Notes: generated by a model from the letters alone, not told the origin. A DNA stretch of 64,000 nucleotides from Bugulina stolonifera (GCA_935421135.1 OW285193.1:5078496-5142495), one strand, 5' to 3'. Numbered from the stretch's first letter, positions 1-11,531 are shown. Numbers and translations: made by a program.

Positions 1-2060
1 ACAAATGAGTATACATGCCAAGTCTTCCTGATTTTGCAGGAGACTCTCATATTTTCAGCTAGAATTTTGGCATAGCCCCTACCCTAATTGTTCAACAATG
101 AATTAAAATTTAATTCATTGTTGAGCAGCGACTTTATAGTGGCCTGAGTAGTTATTGACAAACATTGTGTTGGATAGCTGATTGCCTTACATAATATAAA
201 CTACGAAATGCAAGTACAAAGCTTCTCTATGAGGTAAAACTACACTGTAAATATAGAGTAGTATAGCTTAGCTTTGACTATGCAATGTACATGTAGTTAC
301 CCTTCTATAAAGTAAGGTTAATTACAATTAAAGGTTGATGACCTTGTCCATCCACTAAAGGTAAGTTTAGTGACCATGACTCTCCAACTGTTGGTTGCAA
401 CAGACAGACACACTAATAGTACAATCATGCTGGGGTGCAAGGTATAAAAGCTGGTAGTTCGTAGCCATAGTGCGAGACAGCCGACAAAAAATATTCAAAA
501 GAGAGACTGCAATAGGCCTACGTGATGCTACCATCTATAAATAGAATACAGTGGAAGTAGCAGAGGATTAAGTAAAGCCACTGGCACATTACCTATCAAA
601 TCTAGCGTTTTATAACAGGATATAGAAATATATCTGTCTTTCTTCAAACATATCAACTATTTTTATGGTGGAATTGTAGACTTTGAGATTTGAAAATAAC
701 TGAAGTGTTTATTCAATCTTTGTACTATGACCTGCACTAGACACCTTTGGTTTGAATTAAGATACGAAACTCAGAGCTGCTGTGCTCAAGTACTCTGTTG
801 AGTACACTTGCAAACAGATATAGAAAATACTTGGTGTTTCGTTTTTTTGTAAATAATATACTTCTGCCTGTACTTTCTTGCCAAGTCTGCCACTTGCATG
901 TAAACAGCCATACTAGTGTAGAATTTTACAAAGAGACAGAGAAGAGCATTGTATTATTTAAACTTCTGATCAGGTACCTATTTAGAACTTTTACTGTAAG
1001 CTACATGTACATGTTGGACTTGGGATGAGTTTAGTACAGTAGAAATTATGGTACTTGACAAATAATTATATACATGTACAATCAAGTGTCTGCAACCTGC
1101 GCTTCTATCATTGCTTGCACTCAAATGGTTGCTAGGAACTACCATTGTAACTGTAAGTTAACAGCTTTTACTTGTACTTGATCATTTAAATAACAAAACG
1201 AGACACATTTTGATATTTTTATTTAATCCTAATATCTTGACGTATATCTATACACCCTCATCAGAAGAATGTACTTGTGCTTGCACTTTACTTGTACTTT
1301 TGATTGTAGGACTTTGTACTTTAGAGATACCCGAAACACGGCAGCAAGTATAGGCCCTGAGTGATGCTACTATGCTTACCTGAAGGTCTATAAATAGAAT
1401 ACAGTGGAAGTAGCAGGGGATTAGGTAAAGCCACTGGCACATTACCTATCAAATCTAGCGTTATATTACAGGATATGGAAATATATCTGTCTTTCTTCAA
1501 ACATATCAACTATTTTTATGGTGAAATTGTAGATTTTGAGATTTGAAAATAATTGAAGTATTCTTTAATCTAAGAGCTATAAGTTATACTCGACGTGTTG
1601 GTAGATTTATTAATTTTATGTGAAATTAGAATTTCCTCTAAACCCTCGAACCCAGGATAGGAGAAAATTGTATATTGTTATGATAAGCTGAAAAATAATT
1701 ATAATAATCATAACATTGAGGATACATTATTTTGAAAATATTTTTCGAAGTTATTGCATCAATTTTATGTGATTTCATGTATAATTTGTTATCGGCAATA
1801 TCGTTATCTTAGCTGTAAGAAATGGTGGAGACGAAATAAAAATACACAATTTTTGCTAAAAGTATGTTGGCAAGATAGTAATATGTCAGGCACCCGTGAA
1901 CGAGTATGTCAGCGGTATTGCATAGGTGTGTCTTATTTACAGTAGCGCATGAGATTGCCAATGTTTCACCACTACTAATCAGTCACTTCAACAATGTAGT
2001 TATGAACAAAGTGCAAAGCACAATGCCACGAGTCTGTAACAGACAGTCTTGGTGCTGCTA
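1..2060. other. AT-rich intergenic DNA with one direct repeat
   Basis: No convincing exon was found on either strand. The only clear structure is a pair of direct repeats listed separately. Open frames here are short and show no family motif. Confidence 0.5.
521..1560 (+). repeat. Direct repeat pair, about 190 bp each
   Basis: The segment at about 521-710 recurs at about 1361-1556 with a few substitutions and a small insertion near its start. Both copies contain CTATAAATAGAATACAGTGG and the downstream run CTTTCTTCAAACATATCAAC. The copies lie about 840 bp apart in the same orientation. They could be remnants of two insertions of one element, or of one segmental duplication. No inverted ends were recognised. 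Confidence 0.75.
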
Positions 2061-2084
2061 TTTTCACATGCTCCGCCGTGATGT

Positions 2085-2280
2085 GGCTGTTCCTGTCTCG
2101 AAGCAGAGGTGGATCTTTATACTGAATGCAGTTGATATAAACACAGAGGACCTCTGTTATTTGAAGTCCTGACCTGCAAGGATTGTGCGGTCAGTTAACC
2201 CTGAAAAGCTTGTCTCCGAATCGAATTGAACCCAGGCAGTGTCAGCTAGAGACAAGGATCTTAACCTTATAAAATATGAT
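2085..2280. repeat. SINE-like fragment sharing a core with the SINE at 38.7-39.1 kb
   Basis: The stretch containing GCAGAGGTGGATCTTTA and the following GAGGACCTCTGTTATTT block matches, with divergence, the central part of the tRNA-derived SINE inside Elongin A intron 4 (38700-39100). No clear A/B promoter boxes were recognised in this copy, so it looks truncated or decayed. Confidence 0.45.
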
Positions 2281-5142
2281 AAAAATATACTATTATCATA
2301 ACATTAATATGTACAGGTACGTGTATATTTGAGCATGACAGGAAACAAATTAATAATTATAGCGCAGTGTATGGTTAGCTAAGAATAGTTACTACATCCG
2401 TACATTACTGAAGTGGAGCAGATGAGGTAACAATTAATTGCCACACCAGTATAATATAAGCTCCCAAGTGTAGAGGTGGGTACACTTATGTACTTACATT
2501 CAGGCATCCTCATTTCTAACACTCATGTGATATCCTGTGACAATAGATACTTTTCATAGAAAGTATTAATTTGGAGTTGCTTTTCCCTTAACTGTCTACA
2601 TCTAAAGTATATCCATCTTACCATCAACATGACATTATTGATGATATCACTGGTCAGATACAAAATGGTGTGGCAATGAAGTTTGGAGTTGTTATCTTAT
2701 GTACCCTGCACAATATTTTAGTGGCCACGCTCTCAATGTCAGCTTTTCTGGCCTATCAGTCATTTGGGAGGTGAAGGTCAGTCAGCTAGGAATGTTAATC
2801 TGCTGATAGTAATCTGCAGACATCCAGTTTGTCAGAGACAGTCTAGCTAATACAAAGTATCACAATCACAAATCAATTAGTTAATAGACTTCAGTAGTTC
2901 CTAGTGGTTCTGCTTGTAAAAACTTTAACAAAAAATAATACTAAGGATCTTTATATTTCTGACTCATTATTGTTTGGGAGGATGCAAGTGGATGAAAAAA
3001 TTATAAGCTTATCAACTAATAAACTCTATCTGTATTGTGTGTTGCCGCGCTTTGTGTTAGCTAGACTATCTCTGACAAACTGGATGCTTGCAGAGTGTAA
3101 TCAACAGATTACCATTCCGAGTTTTTTCAAAGTTTCAAGCTGAATGACTTTCACCTCTAGAACAGCTGAGAGGTTCACTGTGACCACCAATATTTCTCAA
3201 CCATTCTCTGACATTCATGTCAACATTTAACCCATTTTCTGTTACTTTTTATACCCTCAAAAAAATCAAAATAAGTTACAGGCATAATACTCATATCATG
3301 AGAGCATATATGCTATTTAGTTCCCCATCATACATGTACTTGCCAAGTTACTGCTACTTCAAATAGTGAGGATTAGGGTATGTGGAGGGGCAGCAACAAT
3401 CTTAATCTGCCCACATATATATACATGTTGTACATGTATTTAATTGATATACCATTATGAATAATTAAATAATACTTCATAAAAAAATATTGTTTCCATT
3501 GCTGCACAAAGAGAAAATATAATATATAATACATGTAATTATCCAGTACTAGAAATACCCACCTGTACAAGATGCAGTGTTCTGAATGACTGGGGGTTAT
3601 TAGAACACCATTGCTTTGCAATTGGGGGTTATGCATATTTATTGAATTACTTAGCTTTTCATGCTTTTCATGCTAGAAGTCATTAATTTAGTGAAATTCT
3701 GGAGCAATTACATGTAGATTGTTTTTACCAAAGTAGGAGGAGGGTTTCAAAATCTATAGCATCCCACCTACAATACAAATCAGGAAACTTGTCACGTTTG
3801 CCCTCCATACATGCACACAACCGTTTACATGGCTATGCTACTCTCCCTGGAGAATCTTATAATAGGTAAATTGCTGCATTTATTCCACCAATAAATCACT
3901 TTATAACAATTTCATTGCTACAGTTATGTAGGTCATTATCTGGGTCAGGTGCTACTCATTATAACTAGCAATGGTTTGTATCTAACTCCAGAGTGTAGTA
4001 TGTAGAGTGGAATACTAAACTGAATACCATAATCGAAGTCAGAAAACTTTACTTTGCAAGTTTTAACAAATCGTCTCCCAGGAAAGACTGACCCACATTT
4101 ATGTCAACTAGAGCAATGGTGCAGCCAGCTACATACTGTGTTAGAGGTTATTGCATAGACTTCAATCGTTGGAATTCTCTGGTTTCCTGGTCGGGAGAGC
4201 TATCTTTGCAACTGAATAAAAAAATTGGTTAGACTACCAGTACTCCTAGAGCTTGAACCCAATTACAATGTAACTCACTGGTGGCACTCGGTGGGGTATT
4301 CAAATATTAGAATGCTGACCATCATGTGACCAGGCCTTACCTCAAATAGAAAAAATTATTTTTCTCACCTGAGATTGATAAACTCAATTTAAAAATGTTA
4401 TACAATCTACTCTGGATAAAAACACACATAAAATCTTCCCAGTACTTTACCTACTCTCTCCCTCTCAAGCTGATATGTGAGAGATTGTAGTGACATCAGA
4501 CTCCTGATAAAGCTGGACTATTTTATAAACAGGAAGCATAACAGGAAACATAACTCAGTTTCCTCGTTAACTCGGAGGGAGGGGGAGGGACAATACACCA
4601 CACCTGAACCGCATGCTCCAATGTTTGCTGAGAAGAGAGAATATTTGTTTCTAGCTGTTATACAGTTCTTAACTATCTATTATTGATTATATTAGAGACA
4701 TCCAAGTCTATTTAGAATCATCCTTTACTTTTGTTTAGAGTTGTCAAACCTTTATTATCATTTACTAGCTCGAGCTACTTCAGAAATTAATGCAGCACCT
4801 GCATATCCTGTATAACCTTGCTAACTTTAGCAAGCTGCACTATTTTTACAAAGTTAGACCTACGCTTGTGTATTAATAGTGTAATATGAATAAAATTGTT
4901 CATGAATAAAAACATAGAGTTACCAGTGTGTATGTAATAGCGCACATATACATGGATTATGTAATAAGCCCATAAGCTTACAAACTTGCAACAAACTTTA
5001 AATTATTGATAATGTTATTACGGATAAACTTGAATGAGTATGAAACAGTCAGGACTCAAAGTTTTATATTGTTACTTTGCTGTATCATCATAAAAAATAT
5101 TATGTGTAATACAACAGATAACAGACATAAAAGCAGAATAAT
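2281..5142. other. AT-rich intergenic DNA, nothing recognised
   Basis: I see no supported exon, RNA gene or bounded mobile element. A segment at about 4545-4690 is related to about 7375-7520, so part of this sequence took part in the local duplication that also produced the decayed D8C copy at 7253-7372. Confidence 0.4.
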
Positions 5143-6012
5143 TTATATCATTCCACAGAAGGCTAAGCCACATTTGAAGTTAGGCCCAGTGTATGGGTGA
5201 ACAACCTTGTAGATGAGATCATGATCTGTGTCCGTAGAGCATCTCATCACTTTGACTTGTATGGTCCAGTACCTACAGGTATCCCCCCGCAAACCGTATA
5301 CTCCGTATACGTTGATAACAGTCTTAACACCCACAGGCTTTGGCATCTCCACATCTGTCCATAATGGCAATATTGAACCACAACTTTTGAATTTAGGACA
5401 ACTGTTGAGTATTCTGTTACCTCCAGCACCAGCGAATCTAAACCATTGAGTGTCTGTGTGTAGATCACAAGCATATCCATCTTTTGAATGACTTCCACCT
5501 GGTCTGTAATCACTTCCATTGTGATCAAGTCTCCATGATTCTGTAAAGTTTGTAGCAGTCAGACATTCAGCTGGTTGTAGTGGTTTAGCAGAAGTGGTTT
5601 TAATTGGTGTGGTGGTTGTAGTTGGTGTGGTGGTTGTAGTTGGTGTGGTGGTTGTAGTTGGTATGGTGGTTGTAGTTGGTGTGGTGGTTGTAGTTGGTGT
5701 GGTGGTTGTAGTTGGTGGGATGGTTGTCGTTGAAGATAACTTCATCTTACGACATTTCTCAAGGTCCTCTACCATTTTCACATAAACAATCCTGCTGCCA
5801 ACCAAATGCTTCTGGAAATCTTCTTCTGCAAGTCTCCTCTTCTGTTTCTGGTACTTGCTGTACATTGGACATTCCTCTGCTAGAATATCGTGTAGTACAC
5901 TAATCCTCTGGTCATAGTAGTTTAACGTCCTACCATCAGCACCATCTGAGAGAACGGCAGCTTGGCTGACTACAGTTAAAGTCAGCAATACTGTGATTAG
6001 TACTAGCCTCAT
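5143..6012 (-). CDS. Secreted protein with Thr/Pro linker and C-terminal D8C-like domain
   Basis: An intronless 289-aa frame. Residues 1-18 form a typical signal peptide (MRLVLITVLLTLTVVSQA). Residues about 19-95 are charged and probably helical, with two cysteines. About 96-147 is a mucin-like linker of repeated TTTTTP blocks, likely O-glycosylated. About 150-289 is a cysteine-rich domain with exactly eight cysteines and the landmarks WFRFAGAGG, SCGSILPLW and IYKVVHP. This pattern fits the D8C domain (eight conserved cysteines) of uromodulin, GP2 and related extracellular proteins. It is probably secreted, as no membrane segment is seen after the signal peptide. The role is unknown; the known families suggest pathogen or matrix binding, which is inference. 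The start is the only ATG that yields a signal peptide. A decayed partial paralogue lies upstream at 7253-7372. Confidence 0.85.
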   Translation of the reverse strand: MRLVLITVLLTLTVVSQAAVLSDGADGRTLNYYDQRISVLHDILAEECPMYSKYQKQKRRLAEEDFQKHLVGSRIVYVKMVEDLEKCRKMKLSSTTTIPPTTTTTPTTTTTPTTTTIPTTTTTPTTTTTPTTTTTPIKTTSAKPLQPAECLTATNFTESWRLDHNGSDYRPGGSHSKDGYACDLHTDTQWFRFAGAGGNRILNSCPKFKSCGSILPLWTDVEMPKPVGVKTVINVYGVYGLRGDTCRYWTIQVKVMRCSTDTDHDLIYKVVHPYTGPNFKCGLAFCGMI

Positions 6013-7252
6013 GTTGAATAGGAATTACAGTTATGTTTTTGCGTATTAATACGCTGTGTTGTAGTAATATGCAGTAGCAGGAAGTAAAGTAAAGCTTTCT
6101 CTGTATATTTTAACTGGTACAGTGTAGCAATCTCAGGCTGAACTACCAGCTGGTGTTTCACATGATTATAATAATATTATACCAATTCCCTTCTTATTGG
6201 TGTACAACTTTGACCTACAAACTATTTGGAGTTGTGCCTTTTTATACAGTTTCAGATTTGATCGTGGATATACACGAGCTAAATTATGTGTAGAAGTATC
6301 AGAGTGTGTGCTACAATCTTGTGCTGTGGAAATAATAATGCTTGTATTCCACTTGCGATCTCTCAAACTAGCATAGCGAAAACATCACAGTAACGTCAGA
6401 TGCCTGACAAAGTGCTTCGCCGTTGTGGGAATATCATAAAAACAGGAAGTATAACTCTTGGTGAACGTTAGAATTGGAATAGTTTAGATGGGTTTTCTAA
6501 ATTTGCTACACATGCATTTCATGTGTTTTTTATCATTATGTACTTCAATAAAGGTCAAATGATGAGCGGAAGACTAAAGTGGCATTTATATTAATGTGGA
6601 ATGCATTGCACATGTTGTGTGCACACCTTGTGAAAATCTTGTGCACACCTGATGCATATGGGTACATAATGTAATAAAGTTAGGGAGTTGTGTTTCCATT
6701 ACTGTAATAACCCCATGAGTAGATAACTTTTAGCATGGATTGTCAAGACATCACATTGTGTTATGTGAGAGTTGAAAGTTGATTCAAATGTGGTTAGTAG
6801 TTTTGTATGTAGTGATGGACTAGTAGCTTAGTGCTAGCTGCACTGCTAATACTAAAAAATCAGTGCTGAAATGTACAGTGTACATGTAGGTAATAGGCTA
6901 TGCAATTCAAATAATGACTTGTTTATTTCACTGAAACGGATTATACTATAATTATTGACTTATTGCAAATAAAAGTTGTATTACTTTTTACTTGTTGTGA
7001 ACTATTGGTTTTTCAGCCTCAAACACTAATTGCCATTTCGAGATAATTTCCAAGGTTTTAGGCGAGACTTAAAATTTCTTGAGTCCCATTCCACCTCTAC
7101 TACATTGTTTCTACGCATTGCTTGTATCAGGGTTATTACTGTAAATTATTGATAATACAGGATGTACAATCATACACATAGTTTTGCATACTCGCATATT
7201 ATATTTATGTCGTGATGTATGTGTGTAATACAATCTATCACAAATGCAAACA
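6013..7252. other. Upstream flank of the D8C gene, nothing recognised
   Basis: This AT-rich stretch lies between the D8C gene and its decayed copy. The 5' flank of the gene must lie here, but I could not identify a convincing TATA box. No other gene was seen. Confidence 0.35.
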
Positions 7253-7372
7253 GAATAATTTACGTCATTCCACAAAGTACCTGAGAGCAAGGTGTAGTCA
7301 AGCCCAGGGTATGGTTTAACGACCTTGTAGATGAGATCATTAGAACATCTCATCACTTGTACTTTGATGGAA
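7253..7372 (-). pseudogene. Decayed 3' fragment of a D8C-domain gene
   Basis: On the minus strand the segment encodes VMRCSNDLIYKVVKPYPG, closely matching the last 40 codons of the intact gene at 5143-6012 (VMRCSTDTDHDLIYKVVHPY). After this the frame is lost: the two terminal cysteines are replaced by unrelated sequence, and no upstream domain or signal peptide is present. This is a relic of a tandem duplication. Its neighbouring sequence (7375-7520) also matches sequence 3' of the intact gene (4545-4690), which suggests a rearranged duplication unit. Confidence 0.75.
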
Positions 7373-8287
7373 GTATTATAACTTTTGGTGAATGCTTATT
7401 TTCCTCTTTAACTCAGAGGAAGAATAACACAGCACACTTGAACCCAATATTTGCGGAGGAAGAGAGCACATTCGTTTCTAACTGTTATGCAGTTCTATAC
7501 TTCTTCTCCTGTCTATTAGAGATGTATATGCATACATGCAGTTGCTTGTTTGTGCAAGTACAATGTAATTTTAGTTCAGAAAATGTTCAACCAAACAATG
7601 CGTTTGAATTTATGTGAATTTCCGCAAGGAAATAGATTAATCCATGGTAAATATACACAACTACTGACTAGCCACCATCACTGGTTATGCAAAACAAGAT
7701 GCTACTGTGATTATAGGGCTCTGCAAGACAAGGATTGAACCTGTAGCTACATGTAAATGTTATAAGGCGTTTCTTCAGCTCTTCAGTTCTACAGGCTTCA
7801 CGCTTTAAACTGTAGAACTGAAGATTTCTACAGGTTGAAGTTATATAGACTGAAAATTTGCAAAATCTATAAAGTTGCGCTTAACTGGCTGTGGGCAGGG
7901 TAATCATGTGGAGTCATGTACTTTTCAGCCCATGGGTAAGCATACTACACCCTTGCCTGTTGTAGTTCTCAGTAATACAGCTGTATGTTGTAGAAAATAG
8001 TGAAATATATTTTCTATGTGGATTAGTTATACACAATGTATTACTTTGTGATATTGTCTAAATAGAAACTATTATATAAAATATGCATTAGAGAACAATT
8101 ATACTGTGCAACTAAGCAAGAGTTAATAAGGTCACAGGCCAGTGATGTCATTTCTTGTAATATGCTCCCGTTTGCTTGGATGGCTTGAGAATAAAATCAC
8201 CACAAGTTGGTAAGGAAGACGGTATTGTTGGTTTGACACTTTCACCATCTATGTCTAACACCATGCCCATACCTGTGGTAATATATA
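7373..8287. other. Intergenic DNA up to the Polinton insertion site
   Basis: About 7375-7520 is a diverged copy of about 4545-4690. At 7765-7840 there is a small inverted repeat around TTCAGTTCTACAGG and CTGTAGAACTGAAG. No gene was recognised. The 6-bp target CACAAT of the following element is at 8288-8293. Confidence 0.45.
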
Positions 8288-8293
8288 CACAAT
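8288..8293. other. Target-site duplication, left copy
   Basis: CACAAT directly precedes the left terminal repeat. The identical hexamer follows the right terminal repeat at 17922-17927. Six bases is the Polinton length. Confidence 0.9.
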
Positions 8294-8835
8294 AGTAGTA
8301 TAGTCAGTGCAGATCTACACAGACACCCGGCCCTTTCCGCGTCGTATTAGCCCTAGATCCAAAAACTCCCCGGGCGGACGACCACCCCACCCGTCCTCTC
8401 GCCCCTCCTCTCCCCTAAACCTCACTCTATGTGCAAAGCCCTAGAACCTACTCCCCCCCATCGCGGGTGGGGTTTCAAAAACCTCATCGGCTGTTCCGCG
8501 GAACCCAGTCTAAAGAGCAAACCCCTCGCCCCATCCCACGGCTCGGGCGAGGGGGCGCGCGTACGCGCGCGCCCCCCCGCCCCGCGAACCCCACCCGTCC
8601 TCCCTCCACCCGTCCCCGCCCCTCCCCACCCCTCCCCACCCCAAACCCCTCCGCCTCGCCCTCCGCCTCGCGGCGGTTCTCGTTCGCGAGTCCAGCCGTG
8701 GCCCCACGCCGCCCTCCCCCCGCCCATCCCCCGCCCCTCCCCCGCCCTCCCGCCCCAACGACCCGTCGCGACCCTCGCGGGCGGACCGTCGGCTGGAGTA
8801 GGGTGAAGCGAAGGAAAATACGGGTTAGAGTAATG
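8294..8835 (+). repeat. Polinton left terminal inverted repeat
   Basis: A repeat of about 542 bp that starts AGTAGTATAGTCAGTGCAG and ends at GGGTTAGAGTAATG. It is nearly identical to the reverse complement of 17370-17921. It is extremely GC-rich and rich in CpG, C runs and G runs over 8330-8800, in sharp contrast to the host. Long open frames on both strands here are composition artefacts. Confidence 0.95.
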
Positions 8836-8867
8836 GTGTGTGATGTATTCTAGAATAGATGATATAC

Positions 8868-9240
8868 GACTATGAAAATATGAGTCAGGGTAATGATACA
8901 CGAGTTTGTTTTAATTTTCAATGCGTTTGAGAGTAATAATATAAAATCAATCGATAAAAAACTTGATATGTGACTACGAAAAATATGAGTAAGGGTAATG
9001 ATACGCGAGTTTGTTTTAATTTTCAATACGTTTGAGAGTAATAATATAAAATCAAGCGATAAAAAACTTGATATACGACTATGAAAAATATGAGTAAGGG
9101 TAATGATACACGAGTTTGTTTTAATTTTCAATACGTTTGAGAGTAATAATATAAAATCAATCGATAAAAACCGATATACGACTATGAAAAATATGAGTAA
9201 GGCTAACGATACACGAGTTTGAGAGTAATAATATAAAATC
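8868..9240. repeat. Subterminal 104-bp tandem array
   Basis: About 3.6 copies of a unit that starts near 8868, 8972, 9076 and 9179 and contains ATGAGTAAGGGTAATGATAC and TTGAGAGTAATAATATAAAA. The unit is AT-rich, unlike the adjacent terminal repeat. The array sits just inside the left terminal repeat and has no counterpart at the right end. It could hold binding sites for an element protein, but nothing in the sequence proves this. Confidence 0.8.
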
Positions 9241-9287
9241 AATTGATAAGTAGACACGAATGAGTGTGAATGACAAAAGTTTTTGCC

Positions 9288-10602
9288 TCAAAACTGTGCA
9301 GTGGCGGGGAGGAGACGCTCGCCGAGGATGGAGTCTAGAATGGCACAATCGTAGAATGTTCTCTCGCTCTTGGAAGTCTTCTGTCCCTTGTACACCATCA
9401 CGGAGGGGAGGAGCTCTTTCATCGAAACTGCCAGACGTCCCGGAAGGAAGACTTCTCCCTTTTTTTCTTCGTTTCCAATCCGGCACTCGTAGGTGGCAAT
9501 GGAGTTGCTCGCATTATCACCATCACCGCATCTTGGGACGTATGTGGGTCGGAGCGCGGTCACCACCAGCACAGAACCAACGGGGAATGAAGATAGCGTT
9601 TGCACTCGAAAAAATTCTTCCAACTGGGCCAAGGTCTTCTTTCTCAAGTCACCGGCCAGCTTTTTCATGGCTGCTCCTGGCAGGGAGCACACGCTCTCGA
9701 TACGGTTGAATGTGTTTTGTCCTTTAGCGGTCTCCTGCTGTCCCAAGTACACCATGATCCTAGGTGGAAGGGTAAGGTCCTTTAGCTCCTCTTCTTTGAC
9801 ATCCGCTAGCTTGGGCATGGCGTGACGAATGTTGGTGTGAAAGCTGATGCAATGTCTCATCCCCTTGTCATCCACATAGCTTGCCCTGGCTAAGAATGCT
9901 TTTCCGAATGCCGTTTCAACCACCGAACCTCCACTCACTTCTAGCACAGCTCCTGGCTCTAGCTCCGACAGCTTCACCGTTGTCTGCAGAGAGCTCCTCT
10001 TCTCCGCTCCCATGCTCCTACAATAATGAAAGTGGTGTATATAGATCCGACAAAGTGGTTAAACGGGAGAAAGATAGTACGGTAATTTATAGATATACGA
10101 ATAGGGCTACTTACATTAGGGTTGCCGCCACTGCACGAGCTTTCTCCAGGCTTAGTCCCCCGCTCTTTTTCTTCCCCTTGCAAGGGGACTTGGTAGCTTT
10201 TTTTCCCTTCGTCGTCTCACCACCATCCATTTCTTCCGTAGCCGTATCGGCTCCGTGGCCATCATCATCATCATCTGATATTACAATCACCTGGGGTTTC
10301 TTTTTTTTCTTAGCACAGATTTCATCTCCTTTTGGGTTCTTCCTCTTCTTGGTTGTTGTGGTCTCGCCCCTATCCGAGGCCCGCTCCGGGGAGGACGGAG
10401 AGTCCGCCATGTTAGAAAGATCCTTTCGGGCAAGACTCCCCACTCCTATTATTTTCCCCTTCTTCCGTGCCTCTTTTAACGCATCCACCTCTTCTTTCCT
10501 CTTCTGACTGCACTCTTCTTCTTCAATAATTCCATCCATTTGTGAGTCCGTTAAGCCCGCAAATAACTCTTCTTGGTTTTGGACTATGTTGTCAGTATCC
10601 AT
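9288..10602 (-). CDS. Nuclear two-exon protein with duplicated C-terminal domain, possible ssDNA-binding protein
   Basis: Exons 10602-10115 and 10017-9288 join in frame across a GTAAGT...TAG intron (10114-10018), giving 405 aa. Residues 1-162 are charged, with basic clusters TKKRKNPK and AKKKKKPQ (nuclear localisation) directly followed by VIVISDDDDD, a typical SUMO-interacting motif. Residues about 165-405 hold two related domains. Each has a G-x-VL-x-V strand near its start and an MVYxGQ block near its end (MVYLGQQ and MVYKGQK), each followed by a TF pair. The all-beta pattern suggests tandem OB-fold-like units, so a single-stranded DNA-binding role beside the divergent polymerase is my inference. 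I do not recognise a named family. A TATA box lies about 85 bp upstream. It is not an integrase: no DDE pattern or zinc finger is visible. Confidence 0.7.
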
Positions 10603-10684
10603 TGATAATGTACTATTGTAGTAGTGTAGCTGTACAGTAGTGATGTGCTGAACTTTGAATGCTGAGACTGTGATCCCACTCTCC

Positions 10685-10691
10685 CTTTATA
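10685..10691 (-). promoter_or_regulatory. TATA box of the minus-strand Polinton gene
   Basis: TATAAAG on the minus strand, 83 bp upstream of the ATG at 10602 and just outside the minisatellite palindrome. The spacing leaves room for a short 5' untranslated region. Confidence 0.6.
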
Positions 10692-10737
10692 CATCTGCTC
10701 ATTTCTTGACTCCTCCCTTTTTTTTTTATCCAATCCC

Positions 10738-11475
10738 AATGTGACCCGATGCACCCCGATGTGAATCCGAAGCCTCCCTATGCACCCCGATGTGAATCCG
10801 AAGCCTCCCGATGTGAATCCGAAGCCTCCCGATGCATCCCGATGTGAATCCGAAACCTCCCGATGCACCCCGATGTGAATCCGAAGCCTCCCGATGCACC
10901 CCGATGTGAATCCGAAGCCTCCCGATGCATCCCGATGTGAATCCGAAGCTTCCCGATGCATCCCGATGTGAATCCGAAGCCTCCCGATGCACCCCGATGT
11001 GAATCCGAAGCCTCCCGATGCATCCCGATGTGAATCCGAAGCTTCCCGATGCATCCCGATGTGAATCCGAAGCTTCCCGATGCATCCCGATGTGATTCCG
11101 AAGCTTCCCGATGCATCCCGATGTGATTCCGAAGCCTCCCGATGCATCCCGATGCACCCCGATGTGAATTGACACATCGGGACACATCGGGATGCATCGG
11201 GAAGCTTCGGAATCACATCGGGATGCATCGGGAAGCTTCGGAATCACATCGGGATGCATCGGGAAGCTTCGGATTCACATCGGGATGCATCGGGAAGCTT
11301 CGGAATCACATCGGGATGCATCGGGAGGCTTCGGATTCACATCGGGGTGCATCGGGAGGCTTCGGATTCACATCGGGAGGCTTCGGATTCACATCGGGGT
11401 GCATCGGGAGGCTTCGGATTCACATCGGGAGGCTTCGGATTCACATCGGGAGGCTTCGGATTCACATCGGGGTGG
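10738..11475. repeat. Minisatellite palindrome between divergent Polinton promoters
   Basis: A 31-bp unit (core GGGATGCATCGGGAAGCTTC, then GGATTCACATC) is tandemly repeated in one orientation over about 10738-11165 and in the opposite orientation over about 11175-11475. The arms meet near 11170 at a short GACACATCGGGACACATCGGG junction. Units differ by single bases (AAGCTTC/AGGCTTC, GATGCATC/GGTGCATC) and by loss of the middle part. Open frames across it are repeat artefacts. Because both genes start from its edges, it may act as a shared enhancer, replication origin or structural (cruciform) element; that role is inference. Confidence 0.95.
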
Positions 11476-11523
11476 TATTGCCAAGGGTGGGGAAATGGTT
11501 AGACTCCGCCCACTGAATACTAC

Positions 11524-11531
11524 TATTTAAG
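11524..11531 (+). promoter_or_regulatory. TATA-like box of the polymerase gene
   Basis: TATTTAAG lies about 50 bp beyond the right edge of the palindrome and about 100 bp before the first candidate exon (to 11652). It mirrors the TATA box of the minus-strand gene on the other side of the palindrome. Confidence 0.5.

Noticed and set aside
5594..5785. Val/Gly-rich frame on the plus strand
   Set aside because: Antisense shadow of the TTTTTP linker of the D8C gene.
8422..8901. Long overlapping frames on both strands in the left terminal repeat (and 17277-17784 in the right)
   Set aside because: Pro/Arg/Gly-rich products arise in all frames from extreme GC composition; there is no start context, splice logic or family motif, and the two repeats give mirror-image frames.
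10584..11530. Frames of 80-214 aa made of SHRDASG-type repeats
   Set aside because: These are translations of the 31-bp minisatellite palindrome in every frame on both strands.
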